Assembly (NCBI GenBank): GCA_002493905.1
Contig: DLAJ01000028.1
Span: 51,149-115,148 of the forward strand
DNA length: 64,000 nt
Source of the DNA: Lachnospiraceae bacterium UBA7050
GTDB lineage: Bacteria > Bacillota > Clostridia > Lachnospirales > Lachnospiraceae
Direction of reading: 5' to 3'
The notes under the pieces were generated by a model. That model was not told where the DNA came from. It saw only the letters and a list, made by a program, of their open reading frames with translations, and made no database searches. This document shows, in pieces, positions 8,193 through 16,766 of the stretch. The first letter of the stretch is position 1, and each line of letters begins with the position of its first letter. The position numbers and the translations under genes were made by a program.

Positions 8193-8984
8193 ATGGAGCA
8201 GCTAAAAGTAAAACTGGAGGTCTTTGAGGGACCGCTGGAGCTTCTTTTACATCTGATAGAAAAAAATAAAGTGGATATTTACGATATCCCGATCGTAGAG
8301 ATCACTGAACAGTATCTTGCTTATGTGCAGGCCATGGATACGGAAGATATGAATGTGATGAGTGATTTTTTAGTCATGGCGGCAACGCTGCTTGATATTA
8401 AATGCAAAATGCTTCTGCCGAAGCAGGAGGATGAAGAGGGCGAGGAGGAAGACCCGCGTACCGAACTGGTTGAACAGTTACTGCAGTACAAGCTGTATAA
8501 ATATATGTCATATGAGCTGAAGGACAGACAGATGGATGCGCAGCAGACCTTGTATAAATGTGCAACGCTGCCAAAGGAAGTGGAGGAATACCGTCCGCCC
8601 ATTGATTACGAAGAGCTGCTCGGCGATATGACGCTGCCGCGTCTGTATTCTGTATTTGAGTCCATTGTCAAGAGACAGGAAGACCGGATTGATCCGATCA
8701 GGAATCATTTTGGCAAGATCGAAAAGGACGAAGTAAATCTGGAAGAAAAACAGCGTTACATAGAGACTTATTTGTATGAACACGGAAAAGCAGACTTTCG
8801 GATGCTCTTGGAGCAGGGCAGCAGCAGAATGGAAGTGATCGTGACTTTCCTGGTTATTTTGGAATTGATGAAAATCGGAAAGATTACGGTCGTGCAGGAG
8901 GATACGTTTGACACGATCCTGATTGCGTGGCAGCCGGATGCCGAACTGTCTGTGGCACCCATGGAAATGACTGCCGTCATGTAA
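8193..8984 (+). CDS. scpA: segregation and condensation protein A
   Basis: Kleisin subunit of the bacterial SMC-ScpAB condensin that organises and segregates the chromosome. The 263 residues start with the typical FEGPLELLLHLIEKNKVDIYD and include the early helical SMC-binding segment, an acidic linker (EDEEGEEEDPRTE, about 83-95) and a C-terminal winged helix. ATG 8193 follows CGGAG and is preferred over the in-frame start at 8160. It is followed by scpB, as in most Firmicutes. Confidence 0.95.
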   Translation: MEQLKVKLEVFEGPLELLLHLIEKNKVDIYDIPIVEITEQYLAYVQAMDTEDMNVMSDFLVMAATLLDIKCKMLLPKQEDEEGEEEDPRTELVEQLLQYKLYKYMSYELKDRQMDAQQTLYKCATLPKEVEEYRPPIDYEELLGDMTLPRLYSVFESIVKRQEDRIDPIRNHFGKIEKDEVNLEEKQRYIETYLYEHGKADFRMLLEQGSSRMEVIVTFLVILELMKIGKITVVQEDTFDTILIAWQPDAELSVAPMEMTAVM

Positions 8985-9041
8985 AGCGTGAATAGGGCTT
9001 CTACCGCTCATGCCGGCGGGCAGTTCGCAAAGAGTTTTTAT

Positions 9042-9084
9042 ATTTCACAAATTTGCGCGCCGCGCCAATTGTGAAATGCGGGGG
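9042..9084 (+). promoter_or_regulatory. stem-loop ending at the scpB ribosome-binding site
   Basis: ATTTCACAA (9042-9050) pairs with TTGTGAAAT (9069-9077); GCGC-rich sequence between them can form an inner stem. Three bases after the stem lies GGGGG (9080-9084), the Shine-Dalgarno for scpB. The 21 bases from the stem end to the start codon match the same position before the phosphoesterase gene at 17 of 21. Confidence 0.6.
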
Positions 9085-9091
9085 TATAATT

Positions 9092-9661
9092 ATGGAAAGA
9101 GAAAAGGCAAAGCAGGTGCTGGAAGCGGTGTTGTTCGCAATGGGTGAGTCGGTGGAGCTTTCCCGGCTGGCGCAGGTGATCGAAGAAGAGAAAGATGCTG
9201 CGCGCGATATTCTGAACGAGTTAAAGGAGCAGTACCGGAACGAAAACCGGGGAATGGATATTATTGAGCTTGACGGTTCCTATCAGATGTGCACGAGGAC
9301 GGAGCTTTATGACTACCTGATAAAAATTGCCAAAAATCCAAGAAAATATGTATTGACCGATTCTGTTCTGGAGACGCTTTCGATCATTGCCTATAAACAG
9401 CCGGTCACAAAGATGGACATTGAGAAGATCAGGGGCGTAAGCTGTGATTTCGCAGTCAATAAGCTGATTGAATATCATCTGGTAACAGAGCTTGGCAGGC
9501 TGAATGCGCCGGGGCGTCCGCTCCTGTTTGGTACAACCGAGGAGTTTTTACGCTGCTTTGGCGTACGTTCCTTAGATGAACTGCCGGAATTAAAGTCGGA
9601 GCAGCTTGCGGAATTCCAGCAGGAGGCAGAGGAAGAAGCACAGTTAAAGCTGGACATCTGA
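9092..9661 (+). CDS. scpB: segregation and condensation protein B
   Basis: Winged-helix partner of ScpA in the SMC complex, 189 residues. It shows KQVLEAVLFAMGE near the N-terminus and the conserved segments ETLSIIAYKQPVTK and GRPLLFGTTEEFL. The frame is open upstream to 9053, but ATG 9092 has GGGGG seven bases before it and matches the family start. The acidic C-terminal tail is usual. Confidence 0.95.
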   Translation: MEREKAKQVLEAVLFAMGESVELSRLAQVIEEEKDAARDILNELKEQYRNENRGMDIIELDGSYQMCTRTELYDYLIKIAKNPRKYVLTDSVLETLSIIAYKQPVTKMDIEKIRGVSCDFAVNKLIEYHLVTELGRLNAPGRPLLFGTTEEFLRCFGVRSLDELPELKSEQLAEFQQEAEEEAQLKLDI

Positions 9662-9804
9662 CAGAACCTTGGAAATGCCGGGAAAGCTGCGTGTGCCGGA
9701 ATGCCGTGCAGGGTGCCGGAAGAGGCGGAAGCGCTGTCTTAAGACCGAATATACGCGGTGTCATACGCATATATTGTTCAGAGGTTTTTTGGAATGGCGG
9801 ATCA

Positions 9805-11097
9805 ATGGATATGTCCGGCAGAATCAATATCAGAATGAAAGAAGAATGGATAAGAAGGGGCACGGCAGCCGTGATATTGACCGCGGGACTGCTTGTGCTC
9901 CTTTTGTGTGTGCAAAGTGCGGATGATCGTTCGCACGGGGCGGACGGCCTGTTTGCGGGGGTACCGGAACAGGAGGCGTATCAATACCGGGAAATCCTGC
10001 ATGAGCGGACAGCTGAGCAGCAGGACCTTTCTCTTTATGCCCGTGCGGCACTGCTGCTTGACGCTGATAATAACAGGGTGCTTTATGAGGAAAACGGGAC
10101 GCAGGTTATGCCGATGGCGAGCACGACTAAGATCATGACCTGTATTCTTGCGCTGGAATATGGGAACCCGGATGACCTTGTCACAGTGTCCGCCCGCGCG
10201 GCGGCAATGCCGAAAGTGAAATGTTACCTGCGGGAGGGAGAGCAGTACCGGCTCGGCGACCTGATCTATTCCATGATGCTGCAGTCGCATAATGATACGG
10301 CGGCGGCAATTGCCGAGCATATCGGGGGCAGCATTGAAGGGTTTGCGGAAATGATGAACCAGAAGGCGCTCGACTTAGGGTGTACGGACACGCTGTTTAT
10401 CACGCCGAACGGACTGGATGCAGCGAGAGAAGACGGCAGTTATCACAGCACGACGGCGTATGACCTTGCAAGAATTGCGGCATATGCAATTCAGAATGAG
10501 GAGTTTTTACGCATTATTGGTACCCGGTCATATTCATTTTCGTCGGCGGACGGACGGCGTAGTTTTACCGTGTCCAATGCGGATCAATTTCTTGATATGA
10601 TGGATGGCGCGCTTGGAATCAAAACCGGATTTACAGGGCAGGCGGGATACTGCTTTGTCGGCGGATTAAAAAGGGACGGAAAAACCTTTATCAGCGTTGT
10701 GCTCGGCTGCGGGTGGCCTCCGAATAAAAGTTATAAATGGCATGATACGAAAGTGCTTATGGAATATGGGCTTTCCGGTTATGCTTATGAGGAAATCCCG
10801 GTAAGGGACGAAGTCCCCGCGGTGACGGTCCTGAACGGAAAAGAAAAAAGCATTCCGCTTGAGATTTGTCCGGAGCCGTTCCGACTTTTGCTGTCCGGCT
10901 GTGATGAGGTTGTCTATGAACGGGAAATGCGGACGGCATTGACCGCTCCGGTCAGCACCGGGGAAGTCGCGGGCTACGATAAGTATTATGTAAATGGCGT
11001 GCTGTACCGTGTATTTCCGATCTATACGGGGAAGGAAACCGGATGCATCGACTATCCGTTCTGCCTTGCAGATGTGTTCGACAAACTTCTGTTATAG
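9805..11097 (+). CDS. D-alanyl-D-alanine carboxypeptidase, second PBP5 type
   Basis: Family S11 serine peptidase of about 430 residues, with a signal anchor at roughly 20-36 and an extracellular catalytic domain. Motifs: STTK (Ser106/Lys109), SHN (161-163) and KTG (273-275). The start is not certain: ATG codons at 9805, 9811 and 9835 are all in frame, the ribosome-binding signal is weak (GGCGG before 9805), and the open frame extends to 9691. It follows scpB closely. The position next to scpAB recalls dacF/dacB placement in Firmicutes. It may act in sporulation or vegetative wall trimming; the sequence does not decide. Confidence 0.88.
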   Translation: MDMSGRINIRMKEEWIRRGTAAVILTAGLLVLLLCVQSADDRSHGADGLFAGVPEQEAYQYREILHERTAEQQDLSLYARAALLLDADNNRVLYEENGTQVMPMASTTKIMTCILALEYGNPDDLVTVSARAAAMPKVKCYLREGEQYRLGDLIYSMMLQSHNDTAAAIAEHIGGSIEGFAEMMNQKALDLGCTDTLFITPNGLDAAREDGSYHSTTAYDLARIAAYAIQNEEFLRIIGTRSYSFSSADGRRSFTVSNADQFLDMMDGALGIKTGFTGQAGYCFVGGLKRDGKTFISVVLGCGWPPNKSYKWHDTKVLMEYGLSGYAYEEIPVRDEVPAVTVLNGKEKSIPLEICPEPFRLLLSGCDEVVYEREMRTALTAPVSTGEVAGYDKYYVNGVLYRVFPIYTGKETGCIDYPFCLADVFDKLLL

Positions 11098-11168
11098 AAG
11101 GATGGAGACGACGCCAAAAAACACGTAAAAATCTTTAGAAAATCCTTCATTTTTATAAAAAATCCTAT

Positions 11169-11196
11169 TTGCGATTGAAACATTGTATGGTATACT
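11169..11196 (+). promoter_or_regulatory. promoter of the decarboxylase operon
   Basis: TTGCGA (11169-11174), a 16-base spacer and TATACT (11191-11196) with TGG in front, an extended -10. The leader (about 11203-11279) contains a short AAAAGC/GCTTTT hairpin followed by T residues at about 11237-11252, a possible weak attenuator. Confidence 0.65.
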
Positions 11197-11279
11197 ACAA
11201 TAAGTGCGAATTTTGGGTATCACCATATTTTCGTAAAAGCAAATGCTTTTTTCTAAATAATAACATGGAGGGCTGAAAA

Positions 11280-12713
11280 ATGAGTACTACTTCATCAGGC
11301 ATCGCGAGTGACAGAATAGCTGCCTTACTCGATGAAAACAGTTTCGTGGAGATCGGCGCGCTTGTAACGGCAAGAGCGACAGATTTTTCCATGAAACAGA
11401 ATGACACTCCTTCCGATGGCGTTGTGACCGGTTATGGAGTGATTGGCGACCATCCTGTATATGTGTATAGTCAGGATGCGTCCGTATTGGGCGGAAGCGT
11501 CGGCGAGATGCATGCAAAGAAAATCGCGAACATTTACGACCTTGCCATGAAGACGGGGGCGCCTGTCATCGGATTGATCGATTGTGCAGGCTTGCGTCTT
11601 CAGGAGGCAACAGACGCCTTAAACGGCTTTGGACAGATTTATGCAAAGCAGGTAAAGGCTTCCGGTGTAATTCCGCAGATCACGGCAGTGTTTGGTTCCT
11701 GCGGAGGAGGACTTGCACTGATTCCGGCGCTGACAGATTTTACATTTATGGAGGAGTCTAAAGCGAAGCTGTTTGTCAATGCGCCGAACACGCTTGCAGG
11801 GAATGCGGCGGATAAGTGCGATAGTGCAGGCGCTAAATTCCAGAGCGAGGATGCCGGAGTTGTGGACTGCCTTGGCAGTGAGCAGGACATGCTTGCCCGT
11901 ATCAGGGAGCTCGTCATGATGATCCCGGCAAGTAATGACGCGGATTTCTCGTTTGAAGAATGTACGGACGACTTAAACAGAACCTGCGCGGATTTGGAAA
12001 ACTGCGCTGGCGATACTTCGATTGCATTGTCACGGATTGCGGACGATCAGGTCTTCTTTGAGTTAAAAGAAAATTATGCAAAAGAGATGGTAACCGGATT
12101 TATCCGCTTAAATGGTTCTACGGTCGGCTGTGTGGCGAACCGTACGGAAGTATGCGGGGAGGACGGCAAGACGGAGAAGCTTGGCGGTGTTCTGACAGTC
12201 AACGGCTGTGAGAAGGCAGTTAAATTTATCAAATTCTGTGACGCATTCGGAATCCCGATGCTGACGCTCACGAACGTGAACGGCTTTGAGGCTGCGGTTG
12301 ATGCGGAGAAGAATATGGCGAAGGCGGCGGCAAAGCTGACAGCGGCATTTGCGGGCGCAACAGTCGCTAAGGTTAATGTGATTGTCGGCAATGCATTTGG
12401 AAGCGCTTACATTGCGATGAACTCGAAGGCGATCGGCGCGGACCTTACGCTGGCATGGCAGAATGCAAAGATCGGTATGATGGATGCGAAGCTTGCCGCA
12501 AAGATTATCTGCGATGGAAAAGGTGCGGATGAGATTGAAAAATGTGCAGCAGAGTATGCAGAGCTTCAGTCCAGCGCGCTTTCTGCTGCAAAACGCGGAT
12601 ATGTCGATCAGCTGATCGATGCGTGCGATACAAGAAAATATGTGATCGCCGCATTTGAAATGCTCTATAATAAGGACGGGGAGTATTCCGACAAAAAGCA
12701 CGACACAGTATAG
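11280..12713 (+). CDS. acyl-CoA-type carboxyltransferase subunit (MmdA-like)
   Basis: Carboxyltransferase of 477 residues from the family of methylmalonyl-CoA decarboxylase alpha, propionyl/acetyl-CoA carboxylase and transcarboxylase 12S subunits. It moves CO2 between an acyl-CoA and carboxybiotin. Two crotonase-like halves are visible: the first with SQDASVLGGSVGEMHAKKI and FGSCGGGLALIPALTDF, the second with KFIKFCDAFGIPMLTL and GNAFGSAYIAMNSK. It is somewhat shorter than typical MmdA (about 510). GGAGGG precedes the ATG. First gene of a five-gene operon whose last gene encodes a different carboxyltransferase type. The acyl-CoA substrate cannot be told from sequence. Confidence 0.88.
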   Translation: MSTTSSGIASDRIAALLDENSFVEIGALVTARATDFSMKQNDTPSDGVVTGYGVIGDHPVYVYSQDASVLGGSVGEMHAKKIANIYDLAMKTGAPVIGLIDCAGLRLQEATDALNGFGQIYAKQVKASGVIPQITAVFGSCGGGLALIPALTDFTFMEESKAKLFVNAPNTLAGNAADKCDSAGAKFQSEDAGVVDCLGSEQDMLARIRELVMMIPASNDADFSFEECTDDLNRTCADLENCAGDTSIALSRIADDQVFFELKENYAKEMVTGFIRLNGSTVGCVANRTEVCGEDGKTEKLGGVLTVNGCEKAVKFIKFCDAFGIPMLTLTNVNGFEAAVDAEKNMAKAAAKLTAAFAGATVAKVNVIVGNAFGSAYIAMNSKAIGADLTLAWQNAKIGMMDAKLAAKIICDGKGADEIEKCAAEYAELQSSALSAAKRGYVDQLIDACDTRKYVIAAFEMLYNKDGEYSDKKHDTV

Positions 12714-12731
12714 GAAAGGGCATGGTTATCA

Positions 12732-13523
12732 ATGATGAAAAGAATAAAGACGATCATCCTGACGCTCGCCTGTATTTTAAGCCTGACAGCCTGCGGCGGT
12801 TCCGATGACGAGCTGGATATGACAGTGCAGCTGAACAGTCAGATCATAGCGAACCAGTGTGCAACGTGGATTATGCAGGATGTGCCCGACGAACAGAGGG
12901 AGATTTTCAGAAATTACACCGACAGACAGTGGGAGACGCAGACGGATTATTTTGCATCTGTAGGCATCTATGTCAGCGGCGATGTTTTTATGGCAGGTTT
13001 GGAGTCATGGTGGAGCGCGATTGATGAGCTTGGCACAATCGGCGGAATTGACAGTGAGGCGATCAAGGTTGTAAAAAACGGAGATGGAACTGCAGTCAGT
13101 ATTCCGATCACCGGAACGAAACATAATGCGGTAATGGAAATTCTCATTGATGAGAATTATGATGTCAACGGCATTACGACGAACGTATCCTATTCCTTTG
13201 GTGAAAAGATGGGAAAAGCCGGGTTAAATACCGTTATGGGCATGGGTACCGTATTTGTCGTACTGATTCTGATCAGTCTGATTATTTCCTGCTTCAGCTT
13301 CATACCGAAGCTGCAGAGTCGTTTTGCGGGTAAGAAGGCAAAACAGGAAGACGAAAAGAAGGAGCCGATTGACAATACGGTTGCGCAGATTGAAGAAAGA
13401 GAAGAAGAGCTTTCGGATGATCTGGAACTTGTTGCAGTGATCTCTGCTGCCATTGCGGCGAGCGAGGGTGCTGCAAGTGCGGACGGATTTGTTGTCAGAA
13501 GTGTCCGCCGTGTGAGACGCTAG
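12732..13523 (+). CDS. lipoprotein-anchored OadG-like gamma subunit
   Basis: Protein of 263 residues with a lipoprotein signal (lipobox LTAC, Cys21), an extracytoplasmic domain of about 140 residues, one membrane segment (about 168-190) and a cytoplasmic tail that ends in an OadG-like pattern, SADGFVVRSVRRVRR, after an acidic stretch. OadG/MmdD subunits normally have only a short N-terminus, one TM and this tail, and tie the carboxyltransferase to the membrane beta subunit. The added secreted domain is unusual and its function is unknown. Genes on both sides belong to the decarboxylase. ATG 12735 is an equal alternative start. Confidence 0.8.
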   Translation: MMKRIKTIILTLACILSLTACGGSDDELDMTVQLNSQIIANQCATWIMQDVPDEQREIFRNYTDRQWETQTDYFASVGIYVSGDVFMAGLESWWSAIDELGTIGGIDSEAIKVVKNGDGTAVSIPITGTKHNAVMEILIDENYDVNGITTNVSYSFGEKMGKAGLNTVMGMGTVFVVLILISLIISCFSFIPKLQSRFAGKKAKQEDEKKEPIDNTVAQIEEREEELSDDLELVAVISAAIAASEGAASADGFVVRSVRRVRR

Positions 13524-13576
13524 TGCGAAAAGTATTAGAAACGCAGTATGAGAATAAAAATCAGGAGGAAATCACA

Positions 13577-13945
13577 ATGAAGAACTATACCATTACTGTA
13601 AATGGAAACGTATATGACGTAACGGTTGAAGAAGGTGCCGGAGCACCGGTATCCACAGCACCGAAGGCAGCTCCCAAGGCGGCACCGAAAGCGGCACCCG
13701 CAGCAGCGCCGAAGGCACAGGGAGCAGCAGGCAGCATCAAAGTTGAGGCAGGAGCAGCAGGAAAGGTATTTAAGCTTGACACGACCGTTGGTCAGGCTGT
13801 CAAGAAGGGTGATCCGGTCGTTACGATCGAGGCGATGAAAATGGAGATTCCCGTTGTCGCTCCGCAGGACGGAACCGTGGCAAGTATCAATGTCAGCGTA
13901 GGCGATGCTGTTGAGGCAGGCGCCGTTCTTGCAACTTTGAACTAA
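13577..13945 (+). CDS. biotin carboxyl carrier protein of the decarboxylase
   Basis: Protein of 122 residues with a short N-terminal domain, an Ala/Pro/Lys hinge (about 25-50) and a biotinyl domain whose acceptor is Lys88 in EAMKMEIPV. It carries CO2 as carboxybiotin from the carboxyltransferases to the membrane beta subunit. The frame is open upstream to 13523, but GGAGG before ATG 13577 and the domain start fix this start. Because the carrier is separate, the oxaloacetate-type subunit downstream does not need its own biotin domain. Confidence 0.95.
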   Translation: MKNYTITVNGNVYDVTVEEGAGAPVSTAPKAAPKAAPKAAPAAAPKAQGAAGSIKVEAGAAGKVFKLDTTVGQAVKKGDPVVTIEAMKMEIPVVAPQDGTVASINVSVGDAVEAGAVLATLN

Positions 13946-13989
13946 GCCGCTGAGTGATACGAGAATGACAAACACGGGAGGTCAAGGCA

Positions 13990-15135
13990 ATGGATTATAT
14001 AGCAAATACGCTTGGTAATCTGCTCCATCAGACAGCATTCTTCAACTTAACATGGGGAAATTATCTGATGATAGCGGTTGCCTGTTTCTTTTTATTCCTT
14101 GCTATCCATAAGCAGTACGAACCGCTTCTGCTTCTGCCGATAGCATTCGGTATGCTGCTCGTCAATATCTATCCGGACATTATGGCTCACACGGGCGAGG
14201 GTGGAGACGGCGGCGGTCTGCTTTACTATTTTTACAAATTGGACGAATGGGCGATTCTGCCTTCGTTGATCTTTATGGGTGTCGGTGCGATGACCGATTT
14301 CGGACCGCTGATCGCGAATCCAAAGAGTTTTCTTCTGGGTGCGGCAGCACAGTTCGGTATCTTTGCCGCTTATTTCGGCGCGATCGCATTAGGCTTTAAT
14401 GACAAAGCGGCGGCGGCGGTATCCATCATCGGCGGTGCGGACGGACCGACCTCCATCTTCCTTGCGGGAAAGCTTGGACAGACGGCGCTGCTTGGACCGA
14501 TTGCGGTGGCGGCATATTCTTATATGTCCCTTGTGCCGATTATCCAGCCGCCCATCATGAGACTTTTAACGACGGAAAAAGAGAGAAAGATCAAGATGGC
14601 GCAGCTTCGTCCGGTCACAAAGCTGGAGAAGATTTTGTTCCCGATCATCGTAACGATCGTCGTATGTCTGATCCTGCCGACTACGGCGCCCCTTGTCGGC
14701 ATGCTCATGCTTGGTAATCTTTTCCGGGAGAGCGGCGTTGTAAGACAGCTGACCGACACGGCATCCAATGCATTGATGTATATTGTCGTCATTGTTTTAG
14801 GTACTTCCGTTGGTGCAACGACGAGTGCAGAGGCGTTCTTAAATTGGGATACCTTAAAGATTGTCGGTCTTGGACTGATCGCATTTGCATTTGGTACGGC
14901 GGCAGGCGTGCTGTTCGGAAAGCTGATGTGTGCCGTGACGCATGGCAAGGTCAATCCGCTGATCGGTTCAGCAGGTGTATCCGCAGTTCCGATGGCGGCA
15001 CGCGTATCTCAGAAAGTCGGTGCGGAATCTGATCCGACCAACTTCCTGCTGATGCATGCAATGGGACCGAACGTTGCGGGTGTCATCGGAACGGCGGTCG
15101 CTGCGGGAACCTTCATGGCGATTTTCGGAGTATAA
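13990..15135 (+). CDS. oadB: sodium-pumping decarboxylase beta subunit (OadB/MmdB)
   Basis: Integral membrane protein of 381 residues with about ten hydrophobic segments. It decarboxylates carboxybiotin and couples this to Na+ export. The diagnostic GGADGPTSIFLAGKL, which contains the essential Asp, is present, as is a second conserved segment near the end (SAVPMAARVSQ). The start follows GGGAGG. This subunit makes the whole operon an energy-conserving decarboxylase rather than a biosynthetic carboxylase. Confidence 0.96.
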   Translation: MDYIANTLGNLLHQTAFFNLTWGNYLMIAVACFFLFLAIHKQYEPLLLLPIAFGMLLVNIYPDIMAHTGEGGDGGGLLYYFYKLDEWAILPSLIFMGVGAMTDFGPLIANPKSFLLGAAAQFGIFAAYFGAIALGFNDKAAAAVSIIGGADGPTSIFLAGKLGQTALLGPIAVAAYSYMSLVPIIQPPIMRLLTTEKERKIKMAQLRPVTKLEKILFPIIVTIVVCLILPTTAPLVGMLMLGNLFRESGVVRQLTDTASNALMYIVVIVLGTSVGATTSAEAFLNWDTLKIVGLGLIAFAFGTAAGVLFGKLMCAVTHGKVNPLIGSAGVSAVPMAARVSQKVGAESDPTNFLLMHAMGPNVAGVIGTAVAAGTFMAIFGV

Positions 15136-15175
15136 GAACGATAGCTTGAGAATGGATAGATTAGGAGGAAAAAAC

Positions 15176-16588
15176 ATGTCTGATGAGATAAAGAAACCGA
15201 TTAAGATTACGGAAACCATTCTTCGTGACGCGCATCAGTCGCTGATCGCAACAAGAATGCCGACGGAGCTGATGCTTCCGATCGTTGATAAAATGGATAA
15301 GGTCGGCTATCATTCGGTGGAGTGCTGGGGAGGCGCGACCTTTGATGCGTCACTCCGTTTCCTGCATGAGGACCCGTGGGAGAGACTGAGAAAATTAAGA
15401 GCAGGCTTTAAGAACACAAAGCTTCAGATGCTGTTCCGCGGTCAGAATATTTTGGGCTACAGCCATTATTCCGATGATGTTGTGGAATACTTCGTTCAGA
15501 AGTCCATTGCAAACGGCATTGATATCATCCGCATTTTTGACTGCTTAAACGATCTCCGCAACTTGGAGACTGCCGTAAAGGCGACCAAGAAAGAGGGCGG
15601 TCATGCACAGATCGCGCTTTCCTACACACTTGGCGAGGCGTATACGCATGAGTATTGGATGAATGTGGCGAAAGAGATTGAGGAAATGGGAGCGGATTCC
15701 ATCTGTATCAAGGATATGGCGGGACTGCTTGTTCCGTATGAGGCGGATAAGCTGATCCGCGCATTAAAGAGCGCGACGAAGCTGCCGATCCAGCTTCATA
15801 CGCATTATACATCCGGCGTTGCTTCGATGACTTACTTAAAAGCTGTTGAGGCGGGCGTCGATGTCATCGACTGTGCAATGTCCCCGTTTGCATTGGGAAC
15901 CTCCCAGCCTGCGACGGAGGTTATGGTAGAGACGTTTAGGGGAACGCCGTACGATACCGGCTTTGACCAGCAGCTGCTTGCCGATATTGCCGATCATTTC
16001 AGACCGTACAGAGAGGAATGCTTAAAGAGCGGTCTTTTGAATCCGAAGGTACTTGGCGTGAACATCAAGACGCTGATGTATCAGGTTCCGGGCGGTATGC
16101 TTTCCAATATGGTAAGCCAGCTGAAAGAGCAGAACGCAGAAGATAAATACGATCAGGTGCTGCAGGAGATTCCGAGAGTCCGCAAGGATTTCGGCGAGCC
16201 GCCTCTGGTTACGCCGTCCTCCCAGATCGTCGGCACACAGGCTGTTATGAATGTCCTGATGGGAGAGCCGTATAAGATGGCGACCGGACAGACGAAGGAC
16301 CTTTTAAGCGGAAAGTACGGCAAAACGGTTAAGCCGTTCAATCCCGAAGTACAGAAAAAAGTCATTGGTGATGCAGAAGTGATCACCTGCCGTCCGGCAG
16401 ATTTACTTAAGCCGTCCCTGCACAAATTTGAGGAGGAGTGCAAGGAGTGGAAGCAGCAGGACGAGGATGTTTTATCCTACGCGCTCTTCCCGCAGGTTGC
16501 CGTAGATTTCTTCAAGTATCGTCTTGCACAGCAGGAGAAGGTCGATCTGACACAGGCAGACACGAAGAACGGGGCATATCCGGTCTAA
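15176..16588 (+). CDS. oadA: oxaloacetate decarboxylase alpha-type carboxyltransferase, without biotin domain
   Basis: Protein of 470 residues from the pyruvate carboxylase / oxaloacetate decarboxylase carboxyltransferase family. The TIM-barrel metal site is visible (TETILRDAHQSL at the start; LHTHYTSG later) together with the pocket motif MLFRGQNILGY. It ends after the post-barrel domain, where classical OadA continues with hinge and biotinyl domain; here the carrier is a separate gene. GGAGG before ATG 15176 sets the start; the overlapping open frame from 15056 is not used. The reaction is oxaloacetate to pyruvate with transfer of CO2 to biotin, or the reverse. Confidence 0.93.
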   Translation: MSDEIKKPIKITETILRDAHQSLIATRMPTELMLPIVDKMDKVGYHSVECWGGATFDASLRFLHEDPWERLRKLRAGFKNTKLQMLFRGQNILGYSHYSDDVVEYFVQKSIANGIDIIRIFDCLNDLRNLETAVKATKKEGGHAQIALSYTLGEAYTHEYWMNVAKEIEEMGADSICIKDMAGLLVPYEADKLIRALKSATKLPIQLHTHYTSGVASMTYLKAVEAGVDVIDCAMSPFALGTSQPATEVMVETFRGTPYDTGFDQQLLADIADHFRPYREECLKSGLLNPKVLGVNIKTLMYQVPGGMLSNMVSQLKEQNAEDKYDQVLQEIPRVRKDFGEPPLVTPSSQIVGTQAVMNVLMGEPYKMATGQTKDLLSGKYGKTVKPFNPEVQKKVIGDAEVITCRPADLLKPSLHKFEEECKEWKQQDEDVLSYALFPQVAVDFFKYRLAQQEKVDLTQADTKNGAYPV

Positions 16589-16589
16589 A

Positions 16590-16762
16590 AAAGACCGCTT
16601 TGCGGTCTTTCAAAGAAATGCCAAAGGCATTTCTTTTGGATTCACTTTGCAATTCACTTGGACCCGCCGAAAGGCGGGTCCTTTTTTATGTTATAGGAAA
16701 TTCCTACGATTCCGGAAGAATCGCTTTGCGATTCTTCGAAAGAGTGCTTCGCACTCTTTTTT
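16590..16762 (+). terminator. array of five hairpins with two terminators after oadA
   Basis: Five perfect stem-loops in 173 bases: 16590-16598/16602-16610 (loop TTT), 16612-16622/16626-16636 (AAA), 16660-16668/16673-16681 (GAAA, then TTTTTT: clear terminator), 16715-16724/16728-16737 (TTT) and 16739-16747/16751-16759 (TTC, running into TTTTTT: second terminator). Stems are 9-11 pairs without mismatch and four have three-base loops. This is far more than is needed to end one operon. Confidence 0.85.
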
Positions 16763-16766
16763 CTGC

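Noticed and set aside
15056..15175. Longer oadA start inside oadB
   Set aside because: GGAGG directly before ATG 15176 and the family N-terminus fix the start; the upstream part is only oadB read in another frame.
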